From assembly GCF_025947065.1 (NCBI RefSeq), contig NZ_CP109994.1, positions 4,526,001 through 4,590,000 on the forward strand: DNA of 64,000 nt, read 5' to 3'. Below the pieces are notes generated by a model. That model did no database searches, was not told the DNA's origin, and saw only the letters and a program-made list of their open reading frames with translations. The first letter of the stretch is position 1; each line of letters opens with the position of its first letter. Source of the stretch: Flavobacterium sp. N1736 (GTDB lineage Bacteria; Bacteroidota; Bacteroidia; Flavobacteriales; Flavobacteriaceae). Position numbers and translations under genes: made by a program. Positions 26,594 through 35,111 of the stretch are shown in pieces.

Positions 26594-27214
26594 ATGATTG
26601 ATTTTTTTCTCGATAGTTATAAAAATGCTCCTTTGTGGCATATTGTTTTAGAGTCCTTGGTTTTTGTTTTCGGAATTTTAAGCGTTTGGTTTGCAAAAAA
26701 AGAAAATATCTGGGTATACCCAACGGGTTTAATTGCTACGGTAATTTCTGTTTACCTTTTATACGTCGCCGGTTATATTGGTGATATGATTATTAATGCT
26801 TATTTTTCGGTAATGAGTATTTATGGTTGGTATGTTTGGGCAAAAGGAGGAACTGTCGAAGACAATTTGCCCATTACAAGGACTAATAATAATGAAAAAA
26901 TAATTGGTATAATATTGTTTTTTGTAACCGTTTTTGTAGTTTTCGGCATTTATAAATATTTCGATTACGAAATCAAAAATGACAATTATGTCGATATGAT
27001 TTCTTCGGGGATATTTTTTGCAGGAATGTGGTACATGGCCAGAAAAAAAATCGAAAACTGGACACTTTGGATTATTGGTGATATTATTGTAGTGCCTCTT
27101 TATGCTTATCGCGGCTTAGGGATGCTGTCACTTCAGTATTTAATTTTTACAATTTTAGCTATTTCAGCTTATTTAGAATGGAAAAAAATCTTAGACAGCA
27201 AAAAACAGCTATAA
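26594..27214 (+). CDS. pnuC: Nicotinamide riboside transporter
   Basis: 206 aa, about seven hydrophobic segments with the PnuC signature YGWYVWAKGG, plus WPTGL-like IWVYPTGLIATVISV and NYVDMISSGIFFAGMWYMARKKIENW. PnuC imports nicotinamide riboside by facilitated diffusion, trapped by phosphorylation. It overlaps by 37 bp with the next gene, whose N-terminal part is a NadR-like kinase, giving uptake plus trapping in one unit. Confidence 0.95.
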   Translation: MIDFFLDSYKNAPLWHIVLESLVFVFGILSVWFAKKENIWVYPTGLIATVISVYLLYVAGYIGDMIINAYFSVMSIYGWYVWAKGGTVEDNLPITRTNNNEKIIGIILFFVTVFVVFGIYKYFDYEIKNDNYVDMISSGIFFAGMWYMARKKIENWTLWIIGDIIVVPLYAYRGLGMLSLQYLIFTILAISAYLEWKKILDSKKQL

Positions 27215-29292
27215 TAAAAATTGCTTTGTTTGGTCCTGAAAGTACAGGCAAAACAACTTTGGCAAAACAGCTTGCTTCATATTATAATACAGAATGGGTT
27301 CCTGAGTTTGCACGTGATTATCTGCAAAAAAAATGGGAGGAAAACCAGCATATTTGTGTGGCCGATGATATGCTTCCAATTGCTTACGGACAGGTTGCAT
27401 TAGAAAACGAAAAACTTTCTTCGGCTAAAAAATACCTGTTTTGTGATACCAATTTAATGGTTACCAAAGTTTTTTCTGAGATGTATTATGGTTTTTGTGA
27501 TGCTCTTTTAAATGAAGCTGCCTTAGAACATGAATACGATTTGTTTTTCCTGACGGATATTGATGTTCCTTGGGAAAAAGATGATATTAGAGATAAGGCA
27601 GAAGGAAGAGAAACCGTTTTTTCGGTTTTTAAACAAACTTTAATCGATAATAAAAAGCCATTTATTACCCTTTCGGGAGATAAAGAAAGCCGTCTTGCAA
27701 AAGCAACAGCCATTATTGATAATTTGACAATTGCCAAAGAACGCGGATTTTCATCTTCTGATTTTGTGGAAATTTACAATCACGGAATTTCTATTGATAC
27801 TATTTTGAAGCAATTAGAAATTTTTAAAAACGGAATTTCGAAAAGTAATTTAATAAGTCCGGCAACAATTAACAACGGAATTTTAGATTTAACAGAAAAT
27901 GATTTTGAAGCAAATGCCATTTTTTTTGATCTTCAGAAATCGAAATTAAAATTAAAGAAATTTGTTCCCGCTTCTGGTGCAGCAAGCCGAATGTTTAAGT
28001 TTTTGAGCACTTTTTTGAATGATTTTGATATTCAGAAAGAAACTATAAATGCCTATATAAACAGAAAAAAAGATAGTGATTTGTCTATTTTTATAGTGGC
28101 GATGAATAAGTTTCCTTTTTTTGAAGCTTTAGATAAAAAACTAAGAGAAGTTTATCCTGATTTTGAAACTTTAGAGAGAGATTACAAAAATTATTATTTC
28201 ATAAAACTATTATTATCACCTGATTATTTTGATTTTGCAAACAAGCCAAAAGCCGTTTTGCCATTTCATTTATATCAAACTCATATTGCAAATCCTATAG
28301 AAGAACATTTGAACGAGTGTGTACATTATGCCACATCTGGTCAAATATCAAACCTGCATTTTACGGTTTCAGAAATTCATCAGACTCAATTTGAAAAGGC
28401 GATTGATTTGGTTCAGGATAAAATAGAAAAAGAGTCCGGTACTAAAATTAATATTGGATATTCTTATCAAAATAAAAGTACAGATTCTATAACGGTAGAT
28501 ATTAATAATAAATTTGTTCGGAACAAAAACGCAGAATTGGTTTTTAGACCGGGAGGACACGGTGCATTAATTGAAAATCTGAACGCACTGGATTCAGATG
28601 TTATTTTTATAAAGAATATTGATAACGTGATTCAAAATCATATTGATAAAATTACATTATATAAAAAGGGACTCGCAGGTATTTTAATTAAAATTCAACA
28701 GCAGGTTTTTGGTTATTTAAAAGCCATCGAAAAACAGGAAATCGGCGAAAATCATATTATTGAAATTGTTCAGTTTTTAAAAGAGCACTTAAACATTAAT
28801 GTGACAAATGATTTTAATAAATTTACGTTTGATAATAAAATTATTAAAATCAAAGAACTGCTTGATCGACCAATTCGCGTTTGTGGAATGGTAAAAAATG
28901 AAGGAGAACCGGGAGGCGGACCTTTTTGGGTTATGAATGAAAAAGGAGTAGTTTCACTTCAAATTGTAGAGACTTCCCAAGTAGATTTAACGAATAAAAA
29001 GCAACTTCAAATTTTAGCGGAAGCGACGCATTTTAATCCGGTTGATTTAGTTTGCGGAATTAAAAACTATAAAAATCAAAAGTTTGATCTAACTCAATTT
29101 GTAGATCATAAAACAGGATTTATTGTAGAGAAAAGTGTTGACGGAAAAATAGTTAAAAGTTATGAGTTGCCTGGATTATGGAACGGTGCAATGGCAAATT
29201 GGCTGACTATTTTTGTTGCTGTTCCGTTGATTACTTTTAATCCGGTAAAAACAGTAAATGATTTATTAAAACCAGCTCATCAGCCACAATAA
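27178..29292 (+). CDS. NadR-like kinase fused to DUF4301
   Basis: 704 aa in two parts. Residues about 10-185 are a P-loop kinase domain like the ribosylnicotinamide kinase of NadR: Walker A GPESTGKTTLAKQL, YFCDTN-like LFCDTNLMVTKVF, and FFLTDIDVPWEKDDIR. From about 195 onward (ISIDTILKQLEIFKNGI, VPASGAASRMFKFL, FRPGGHGALIENLN, CGMVKNEGEPGGGPFWV) the protein matches DUF4301, which has no known function and is otherwise encoded as a separate protein of about 500 aa in many Bacteroidetes. It is coupled to pnuC, so the kinase part probably phosphorylates imported nicotinamide riboside. No stop codon or frame shift separates the parts. Confidence 0.85.
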   Translation: MEKNLRQQKTAIIKIALFGPESTGKTTLAKQLASYYNTEWVPEFARDYLQKKWEENQHICVADDMLPIAYGQVALENEKLSSAKKYLFCDTNLMVTKVFSEMYYGFCDALLNEAALEHEYDLFFLTDIDVPWEKDDIRDKAEGRETVFSVFKQTLIDNKKPFITLSGDKESRLAKATAIIDNLTIAKERGFSSSDFVEIYNHGISIDTILKQLEIFKNGISKSNLISPATINNGILDLTENDFEANAIFFDLQKSKLKLKKFVPASGAASRMFKFLSTFLNDFDIQKETINAYINRKKDSDLSIFIVAMNKFPFFEALDKKLREVYPDFETLERDYKNYYFIKLLLSPDYFDFANKPKAVLPFHLYQTHIANPIEEHLNECVHYATSGQISNLHFTVSEIHQTQFEKAIDLVQDKIEKESGTKINIGYSYQNKSTDSITVDINNKFVRNKNAELVFRPGGHGALIENLNALDSDVIFIKNIDNVIQNHIDKITLYKKGLAGILIKIQQQVFGYLKAIEKQEIGENHIIEIVQFLKEHLNINVTNDFNKFTFDNKIIKIKELLDRPIRVCGMVKNEGEPGGGPFWVMNEKGVVSLQIVETSQVDLTNKKQLQILAEATHFNPVDLVCGIKNYKNQKFDLTQFVDHKTGFIVEKSVDGKIVKSYELPGLWNGAMANWLTIFVAVPLITFNPVKTVNDLLKPAHQPQ

Positions 29293-29696
29293 TGGATATA
29301 GAAAAAATAATATCAGAATTAAGTTTTAAAGCTGTTCGTAGCAGTGGCGCAGGCGGACAAAATGTAAACAAAGTTTCTTCAAAAGTGGTTCTGACTTTTG
29401 ATTTGAATACTTCTCAGGCTTTATCTGAAGAAGAAAAATTGCTTTTACAGACCAATATTGCAGCCAGATTAACGACAGAAAATATTCTGATTTTAAATTG
29501 TGATGAAGATCGAAGTCAGCTTAAAAATAAAGATATTGTTGTAAAACGTTTTCTCGAAATCATAAAAAAAGGATTATTTGTTCCTAAAGTCCGCAAGGCA
29601 ACCAAGATTCCAAAATCAGTTATCAAAAAGCGAATCAAGGACAAAAAGAATATTTCTGAAATAAAGCAATCTCGCAGAAAACCTAATTTAGATTAA
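29292..29696 (+). CDS. arfB: Ribosome-rescue peptidyl-tRNA hydrolase
   Basis: 134 aa, small release-factor-like protein with the catalytic GGQ in SSGAGGQNVNKVSSKV and a basic C-terminal tail (KKRIKDKKNISEIKQSRRK) that enters the empty mRNA channel of stalled ribosomes. It releases nascent chains on non-stop ribosomes. Its start overlaps the previous stop by one base (TAATG), indicating coupling. Confidence 0.93.
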   Translation: MDIEKIISELSFKAVRSSGAGGQNVNKVSSKVVLTFDLNTSQALSEEEKLLLQTNIAARLTTENILILNCDEDRSQLKNKDIVVKRFLEIIKKGLFVPKVRKATKIPKSVIKKRIKDKKNISEIKQSRRKPNLD

Positions 29697-29744
29697 ATTA
29701 CAATTTCAGTTTTTTGTAATTGTAATTGATTTTTGCTATTGTCT

Positions 29745-29776
29745 TTTGATTTTTGATATTTTTAGCATTACTTTTG
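29745..29776 (+). promoter_or_regulatory. Promoter of the TPP-controlled TonB receptor gene
   Basis: TTTG at 29745-29748, a 20 bp spacer, then TACTTTTG at 29769-29776: a good match to TTG-N17..23-TAnnTTTG. The riboswitch begins just after it. Confidence 0.65.
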
Positions 29777-29777
29777 T

Positions 29778-29856
29778 CCCGTCTCAAAGGGGTGCTCTAA
29801 ATAACGAGCTGAGATCATACCCAAAGAACCTGAGCGAGTAATGTTGCTAAGGGAAA
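29778..29856 (+). ncRNA. TPP riboswitch (THI element) upstream of a TonB receptor
   Basis: The conserved THI core is present: AGGGGTGCT (29788-29796), GCTGAGAT (29808-29815), ACCCAAAGAACCTGA (29819-29833) and GTAATGTTGCTAAGGGA (29838-29854). It binds thiamine pyrophosphate and turns the gene off. A weak downstream hairpin, ACGACAA (29860-29866) with TTGTCGT (29886-29892), could be part of the expression platform. Confidence 0.95.
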
Positions 29857-29953
29857 TAAACGACAATTTTAGCGTATACACTATTTTGTCGTGAAACACA
29901 TTTATTAATTTAACAAAAGAATAATTCCCCCTTTTATTCGTAATTTTTTACGG

Positions 29954-32116
29954 ATGAAAACATTTTTTGAAGGTACTTTTACAGGTACAAAGTTGCAAAG
30001 TTACAAAGGTTCAAAGTTGAGCCAAAAATCTATTTTTTTTCTTCTATTCTCTTTATTCTATTCTCTGTTCTCTTTTGCGCAAGAACAAGATTCAACCCAA
30101 GTCAATCAGCTTGATAATGTTTTGGTTTCTGCCGTTCGTGTTACTGCAAAAACGCCGGTTACGTTTAGTAATCTGGATAAAAAAGATATTAAATACAGAA
30201 ATCTTGGTCAGGATATTCCAATTTTAATGAACTATTTGCCTTCTGTTGTTACAACTTCTGATGCAGGAAATGGTTTTGGTTATACCGGAATCAGAGTCCG
30301 CGGAAGTGATGCAACGAGAGTTAATGTTACCATAAACGGAATTCCGTATAATGATGCCGAAAGTCAGGGAACATTTTGGGTAAACATGCCGGATTTTGCC
30401 TCATCTGTAGAAAGTTTACAATTACAGCGCGGTGTAGGAACGTCAACAAACGGTTCTGCTGCTTTTGGTGCCAGTTTAAATATGCTTACAGATAATTATG
30501 CATCTAAAGCAAATGGCGAAATTTCAAGCTCATACGGAAGTTTTAATTCTCAAAAAAACACAGTAAAATTTAGTACAGGTTTATTAAATGATCATTTTGA
30601 ATTGGCCGGACGTTTGTCCAGACTTAAATCAGATGGTTATATTGATCGTGGAAGTTCTGATTTAAAATCCTATTTCCTGCAGGGAAGTTATGTTGGTAAA
30701 ACCACTTTGATTAAAGCATTGGTTTTTGGCGGAACTGAAAAAACATACCAATCCTGGAACGGAATTGATGCAGAAACCCTAAATAGCGATCGTACTTTTA
30801 ACTCTGCAGGAATGTATACTGATGAAGCTGGAAATGTTCGTTTCTATAATAATGAAACCGATAATTACCAACAAGATCATTATCAATTGCATTGGAGTGA
30901 ATCATGGTCTGATAAATGGAGCACGAATTTGGCTCTTCATTACACAAAAGGAAAAGGCTATTACGAAAATTATCAGGAAGATGCAGATATGGCTGAATAT
31001 GGTTTGCTACCGGTTGGAGCAATAACTACAACTGATTTAATTCGCCAAAAATGGTTGGATAATGATTTTTACGGAACTACATTTTCTGTAAAATATAAAG
31101 ATGAAAAATTTGACGCTATTTTTGGCGGCGGCTGGAACAAATATGAAGGCGATCATTACGGTAAAGTAATCTGGTCAAGATACGCTTCACAATCAGAATT
31201 GGGAGATCATTATTATGATGATTTTTCGACAAAAACAGACGGAAATGTTTTCGCGAAAGTCAATTATCAATTCACAGAAAAGTTGAGTTTTTATGGTGAT
31301 TTGCAATACCGAAATGTAAAATATAAAGCCAATAGTATCGAAACTGGTGTGGTTGATGATAATTTCAATTTCTTTAATCCAAAAGCTGGTTTGAATTACG
31401 AAATCAATCAAAAAAACACCCTTTACTTTTCATACGCAAGAGCCAATCGTGAACCAAACAGAACCGATTATGAAGGCGGAAATGTAAAACCTGAAAAATT
31501 GAATGATTTTGAATTAGGTTGGAGATTCAATTCAGAGAAGTTTCAATTGAATTCGAACTTTTATTATATGGCGTACAAAGATCAGTTGATTTTAACCGGA
31601 ACATTAGACGATGTTGGATCTCCGATTCGTTCAAACAGTGAAAAAAGTTACCGTTTAGGTTTTGAAGCTGATGCGACAATTAAGCTTTCAGAAAAATTTA
31701 TGCTGCGTCCAAACTTTACTTTAAGCAGTAATAAAAATGTTGATTTGGCTGTTGAAGGACAAAACTACGGAACTACATCTATCGCTTATTCACCGGAAAT
31801 AATTGCAGGAAATATTATAGTTTACAGTCCAATTGAGAATTTACATATTTCATTACTGCAAAAATATGTTGGCGAACAATACATGAATAATATAGAGTTG
31901 CCGGATGCTAAACTGGCAGATTATTTTGTAAACGATTTAAATGTTTCATTTGAAATAAAACCAAAAACTATTTTCAAATCGATAATGATTACCGGTTTGG
32001 TAAATAATTTTCTGGATAAAAAATATGTTTCAAACGGTTATATGTACGATGTTTATCCATACTATTATCCTCAGGCAGGAATTAATTTCTTAGCTGGATT
32101 AACACTGAAATTCTAA
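29954..32116 (+). CDS. TonB-dependent receptor, probable thiamine transporter
   Basis: 720 aa. Hydrophobic signal core SIFFLLFSLFYSLFSFAQ at about 26-43, plug domain at about 50-180 (VLVSAVRVTAKTPVTFSNL, GIRVRGSDATRVNVTINGI, LQLQRGVGTSTNGSAAFG), then a barrel ending GLTLKF. The TPP riboswitch in its leader points to thiamine or a thiamine precursor as cargo, as predicted by comparative genomics for Bacteroidetes. The first 25 residues are odd: they come from a micro-repeat (CAAAGTTGCAAAGTTACAAA) that lies between the start codon and the signal core, and no later Met before residue 90 would leave a signal peptide. Confidence 0.9.
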   Translation: MKTFFEGTFTGTKLQSYKGSKLSQKSIFFLLFSLFYSLFSFAQEQDSTQVNQLDNVLVSAVRVTAKTPVTFSNLDKKDIKYRNLGQDIPILMNYLPSVVTTSDAGNGFGYTGIRVRGSDATRVNVTINGIPYNDAESQGTFWVNMPDFASSVESLQLQRGVGTSTNGSAAFGASLNMLTDNYASKANGEISSSYGSFNSQKNTVKFSTGLLNDHFELAGRLSRLKSDGYIDRGSSDLKSYFLQGSYVGKTTLIKALVFGGTEKTYQSWNGIDAETLNSDRTFNSAGMYTDEAGNVRFYNNETDNYQQDHYQLHWSESWSDKWSTNLALHYTKGKGYYENYQEDADMAEYGLLPVGAITTTDLIRQKWLDNDFYGTTFSVKYKDEKFDAIFGGGWNKYEGDHYGKVIWSRYASQSELGDHYYDDFSTKTDGNVFAKVNYQFTEKLSFYGDLQYRNVKYKANSIETGVVDDNFNFFNPKAGLNYEINQKNTLYFSYARANREPNRTDYEGGNVKPEKLNDFELGWRFNSEKFQLNSNFYYMAYKDQLILTGTLDDVGSPIRSNSEKSYRLGFEADATIKLSEKFMLRPNFTLSSNKNVDLAVEGQNYGTTSIAYSPEIIAGNIIVYSPIENLHISLLQKYVGEQYMNNIELPDAKLADYFVNDLNVSFEIKPKTIFKSIMITGLVNNFLDKKYVSNGYMYDVYPYYYPQAGINFLAGLTLKF

Positions 32117-32130
32117 AAAGTAACAGAAAC

Positions 32131-32168
32131 AAAAAAGCCTGAAAGTTTTAAATTTTCAGGCTTTTTTT
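32131..32168. terminator. Bidirectional intrinsic terminator
   Basis: AGCCTGAAA and TTTCAGGCT arms around a 9-10 nt loop, with A tract before and TTTTTTT after. It lies between the TonB receptor and the convergent small lipoprotein gene and can serve both. Confidence 0.85.
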
Positions 32169-32169
32169 G

Positions 32170-32586
32170 TTAGTTATAAACATGAACAGATGTTCCGGAT
32201 AATTCAGTTCGATATTGTTTCATTGGATATTCCTGACCGCCAAGTCCTGTAAATAAATTGTAAGATGTTTTATCGCAGGAACAAACAGCATAAATACCAT
32301 CAATTGTCATAGCGGCGCAAGATACTAGAGGCTGATTAGGACATGCAGCATCAAATGCGGTATAAGTTCCTTCGCCGGTTTTCATTACAATGATGCCTTT
32401 TGCACCATAATTTGCTACGTAAACAGGGCTGCTGATATATAAAAGATTATTGTATGATGGTAAATTCGTATTTAGATAAGCATTTACCGAATAATTTGGA
32501 ATATTAGGATTGTTATTGGTCTTATTATTATCACTACAAGATAAAAGCACACAGGTAAATACGATAAACAGCCAGATTTTTTTCAT
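32170..32586 (-). CDS. Small Rieske-like lipoprotein without cluster ligands
   Basis: 138 aa. Lipoprotein signal with Cys17 (VLLSC). The rest follows the pattern of flavobacterial Rieske-like lipoproteins: GIIVMKTGEGTYTAFDAACPNQ, then IYAVCSCDKTSYNLFTG and KQYRTELSGTSVHVYN. The two Rieske ligand motifs CxH and CxxH are not intact: ACPNQ has Asn where His is expected and the second motif reads CSCDKTSYN without His. It therefore probably does not bind a 2Fe-2S cluster. Function unknown. Confidence 0.7.
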   Translation of the reverse strand: MKKIWLFIVFTCVLLSCSDNNKTNNNPNIPNYSVNAYLNTNLPSYNNLLYISSPVYVANYGAKGIIVMKTGEGTYTAFDAACPNQPLVSCAAMTIDGIYAVCSCDKTSYNLFTGLGGQEYPMKQYRTELSGTSVHVYN

Positions 32587-32678
32587 TATTTTTAATAGTA
32601 TTAGTGAAACAAAATTAAATTATTTAGATTTGAATTCTATATGATTAACATATAATTATGTACTATAAAAAATTATAG

Positions 32679-32717
32679 TATATTTGTAATACAAAATCCC
32701 GTCCCGATGGGATTTTT
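32679..32717 (+). promoter_or_regulatory. greA promoter element and leader hairpin
   Basis: TATATTTG at 32679-32686 fits the -7 consensus. Right after the expected start, AAATCCC and GGGATTT form a hairpin followed by TTT (32694-32717). Position so close to the start of the RNA favours a 5' stabilising stem, but a terminator-like role is possible. Confidence 0.5.
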
Positions 32718-32741
32718 TGTATTTATATAAACGATGAAGTT

Positions 32742-33218
32742 ATGAGTAAAGTATCTTATTATACAGCAGAAGGATTAAAAAAACTAAAAGATGAGTTGGA
32801 GCACTTAAAAAGTGTAATGCGACCAAAGGCATCTCAGGATATAGCAGAGGCGAGAGACAAAGGTGATTTATCTGAAAATGCAGAATACGATGCCGCTAAA
32901 GAAGCACAAGGTTTATTAGAAATGAGAATTAATAAACTGGAAGAAGTATATTCAAATGCAAGATTAATAGACGAATCGCAATTAGATGTTTCAAAAGCAT
33001 TGGTGCTTTCTAATGTAAAAATTAAAAACCAAGGCAACGGAATGGAAATGAAATATACGCTTGTTGCCGAAAGTGAAGCTGATTTGAAAACCGGAAAAAT
33101 TTCGGTAACGTCTCCTATTGGAAAAGGTTTACTTGGAAAATCAGTTGGTGAAGTAGCTGAAATTACAGTGCCAAATGGAGTTTTGAAATTCGAAATATTA
33201 GAAATTACAAGAGACTAA
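32742..33218 (+). CDS. greA: Transcription elongation factor GreA
   Basis: 158 aa, normal length. N-terminal coiled coil with the acidic tip (ARDKGDLSENAEYDAAKEAQ, the Asp-Glu pair needed for RNA cleavage) and C-terminal FKBP-like domain (SPIGKGLLGKSVGEVAEI). It rescues backtracked RNA polymerase by stimulating transcript cleavage. It is followed by a HIT-family gene 76 bp downstream. Confidence 0.97.
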   Translation: MSKVSYYTAEGLKKLKDELEHLKSVMRPKASQDIAEARDKGDLSENAEYDAAKEAQGLLEMRINKLEEVYSNARLIDESQLDVSKALVLSNVKIKNQGNGMEMKYTLVAESEADLKTGKISVTSPIGKGLLGKSVGEVAEITVPNGVLKFEILEITRD

Positions 33219-33244
33219 ATTTTTTAAAAGTTTAACCGTTTATT

Positions 33245-33270
33245 TGTTTAATCGGTTAACCGATTAAACA
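33245..33270. repeat. 26-bp perfect palindrome
   Basis: The 26 bases are identical to their reverse complement with no loop, centred on GGTTAACC at 33254-33261. It lies between greA and the HIT gene, with further TTTAACCG and TTAACG fragments on both sides. It could be a cruciform, an operator or a repeat; it lacks a T tract. Confidence 0.7.
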
Positions 33271-33294
33271 ATTCACCAAATTAACGATTACACA

Positions 33295-33681
33295 ATGAGC
33301 ATATTTACCAAAATAGTAAACGGAGAAATTCCAGCTTATAAAATTGCCGAAGATGATAATTATCTGGCTTTTTTAGATGTAAATCCAAATGCAAAAGGAC
33401 ACACACTTTGTATTCCAAAACAAGAAATCAATAAGATTTTTGATATGGAAGATGAATTGTATTTGGGATTAATGAAGTTTTCTAAGAAAATTGCAATTGC
33501 TTTAGAAAAAACGGTTCCCTGCAAAAGAATCGGAATGGCAGTTGTTGGTTTAGAAGTTCCTCACGCACACGTTCATTTGATTCCTTTAAACGAAATGGAT
33601 GAAATGCGTTTTCATAATAAAGTATCACTTTCAAAAGAAGAATTTGAAGCTTTGGCGAAAAGTATTCAGGCGAATCTGTAA
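33295..33681 (+). CDS. HIT-family nucleotide-binding protein
   Basis: 128 aa, Hint-branch histidine triad protein. Starts IFTKIVNGEIPAYKIAEDD and holds the triad in HAHVHLIPL. Such proteins hydrolyse AMP-linked amines and are housekeeping. It sits behind greA, an arrangement common in Flavobacteriaceae. Confidence 0.94.
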   Translation: MSIFTKIVNGEIPAYKIAEDDNYLAFLDVNPNAKGHTLCIPKQEINKIFDMEDELYLGLMKFSKKIAIALEKTVPCKRIGMAVVGLEVPHAHVHLIPLNEMDEMRFHNKVSLSKEEFEALAKSIQANL

Positions 33682-33701
33682 AGTTAATAAGCATCTTGAC
33701 G

Positions 33702-33775
33702 TTGTCAGGCTGAGCGAAGTCGAAGCCTTTTCATTTCAAAACATAAAAAAAATCTCGACTCCGCTCGATTTGACA
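33702..33775. repeat. Imperfect inverted repeat (TGAGCGAAGTCGAAG family)
   Basis: TGTCAGGCTGAGCGAAGTCGA (from 33702) and the reverse complement ending TTTGACA (to 33775) match at about 19 of 24 positions. It lies between the HIT gene and the convergent histidine kinase. Sequence style is that of a dispersed Bacteroidetes repeat. Confidence 0.6.
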
Positions 33776-33801
33776 AAATAAAAAAGTGTAGCAAAGATTT
33801 G

Positions 33802-34950
33802 CTACACTTTTTTATTTAATTGAATTTGAAAAGTAGTTCCTTTTCCTATTTCAGAATGTAAAACCTTTATTTTACCGCTGTGATATTCCTCGACGATTCT
33901 TTTGGTTAAAGAAAGTCCCAATCCCCAACCGCGTTTTTTGGTCGTAAAACCGGGTTCAAAGATAGTTTTGAATTGTTTTTTTGGAATTCCGCTTCCTGAA
34001 TCTTTTACAGTTATTTTTACGTGATGAGAATCTTGTTCGATATTAAATTCCAAAGTTCCTTTTCCTTTCATGGCATCAATCGCATTTTTCACCAAATTTT
34101 CTATTGTCCAGCTATGTAATGTTGGATTTATCATAACCAAAATTGGTTCATCCGGCGCATGATATGAAAATTCAACCTGTTTAGAAAAACGAGATTGCAA
34201 ATATTCGTATGAATTCAAGGTTTCTTCCACAATATCATGGACTTCTAAAACAGGAACAGAACCAATTTTAGAGAAACGATCTGTAATAGTTTGCAGACGT
34301 TCAATATCTTTTTGAATTTCAAAAGTTATAGACTGGTCAATTTCTTCCGTCTTTAAAATTTCAACCCAGCCAATTAACGACGATAAAGGTGTCCCAATTT
34401 GATGCGCGGTTTCTTTTGCCATTCCGGCCCAAAGTTTATTTTGCGTTGCCATTTTGGTACTCTTGTAAAAATTGTAAATCAAAGCGCCAAATAAAAAAAT
34501 AATCAGTAATAAAGCAATTGGATAATATTTAAGTTTATTCAGTAATGACGAATTTCCATAATACAGTTTTTGATATTTTCCGGGAGAATATTCAAAAACA
34601 ATTGGCTCATTTTCATTTTTCAGATTTCTCAAAAACTGCATTGATTTTTTTTCGTCTTTTAATACTTCTTCAGGAACATTTCTGGTGGTAAGAATTTTGT
34701 CATACATGGTTAATATGACCGGAATCGAAGTATTATTGCTTGAAATCTGAAGCGGAAGTTCGAGGTCAGTATTTTCATCGGCATTAATAAGTGCGATTTG
34801 TGCATTGGCCAAAAGTTTCATTTTAATTCGTTCTTCATTTTTGAAAATTTGGAAAAAAGTATAAGTGTTCCAAAGAATCAGGGAAATAATTGTGAATGAT
34901 ATAAAGATGATAATCCAGCGCGTTGTATTTCTTCTTTCAGAAAAAGACAT
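33802..34950 (-). CDS. Sensor histidine kinase
   Basis: 382 aa. One membrane segment at about 12-34, a short periplasmic domain of about 110 residues, a second segment at about 138-160, then HisKA with the phosphorylated His183 in ETAHQIGTPLSSLIGW and HATPase motifs (NAIDAMKGKG, DSGSGIPKKQFKTIFEPGFTTK, GWGLGLSLTKRI). The HQIGTP variant of the H-box is a Bacteroidetes habit. No response regulator is adjacent, so the partner is unknown. Monocistronic. Confidence 0.9.
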   Translation of the reverse strand: MSFSERRNTTRWIIIFISFTIISLILWNTYTFFQIFKNEERIKMKLLANAQIALINADENTDLELPLQISSNNTSIPVILTMYDKILTTRNVPEEVLKDEKKSMQFLRNLKNENEPIVFEYSPGKYQKLYYGNSSLLNKLKYYPIALLLIIFLFGALIYNFYKSTKMATQNKLWAGMAKETAHQIGTPLSSLIGWVEILKTEEIDQSITFEIQKDIERLQTITDRFSKIGSVPVLEVHDIVEETLNSYEYLQSRFSKQVEFSYHAPDEPILVMINPTLHSWTIENLVKNAIDAMKGKGTLEFNIEQDSHHVKITVKDSGSGIPKKQFKTIFEPGFTTKKRGWGLGLSLTKRIVEEYHSGKIKVLHSEIGKGTTFQIQLNKKV

Positions 34951-35045
34951 AAATTAATTTTTGAGGTATAAATATAACGAAATATACACATTTAATATTT
35001 TGTAACCGTTTAAAGATTTTTTTGTTTTAAGGCGAAAACTATTTC

Positions 35046-35073
35046 TTTGGCTTAAACGATTTCTATACTTTTG
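35046..35073 (+). promoter_or_regulatory. Promoter of the flavin-reductase gene
   Basis: TTTG at 35046-35049 and TACTTTTG at 35066-35073, 16 bp apart, 38 bp before the start codon. Confidence 0.5.
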
Positions 35074-35111
35074 CAGTAACCAAAAAGAGCTTTGGTTTAA
35101 AAGAAAAAATT

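Noticed and set aside
32694..32717. True attenuator in front of greA
   Set aside because: The stem begins within a few bases of the expected transcript start, too early for normal intrinsic termination; kept only as a leader hairpin.
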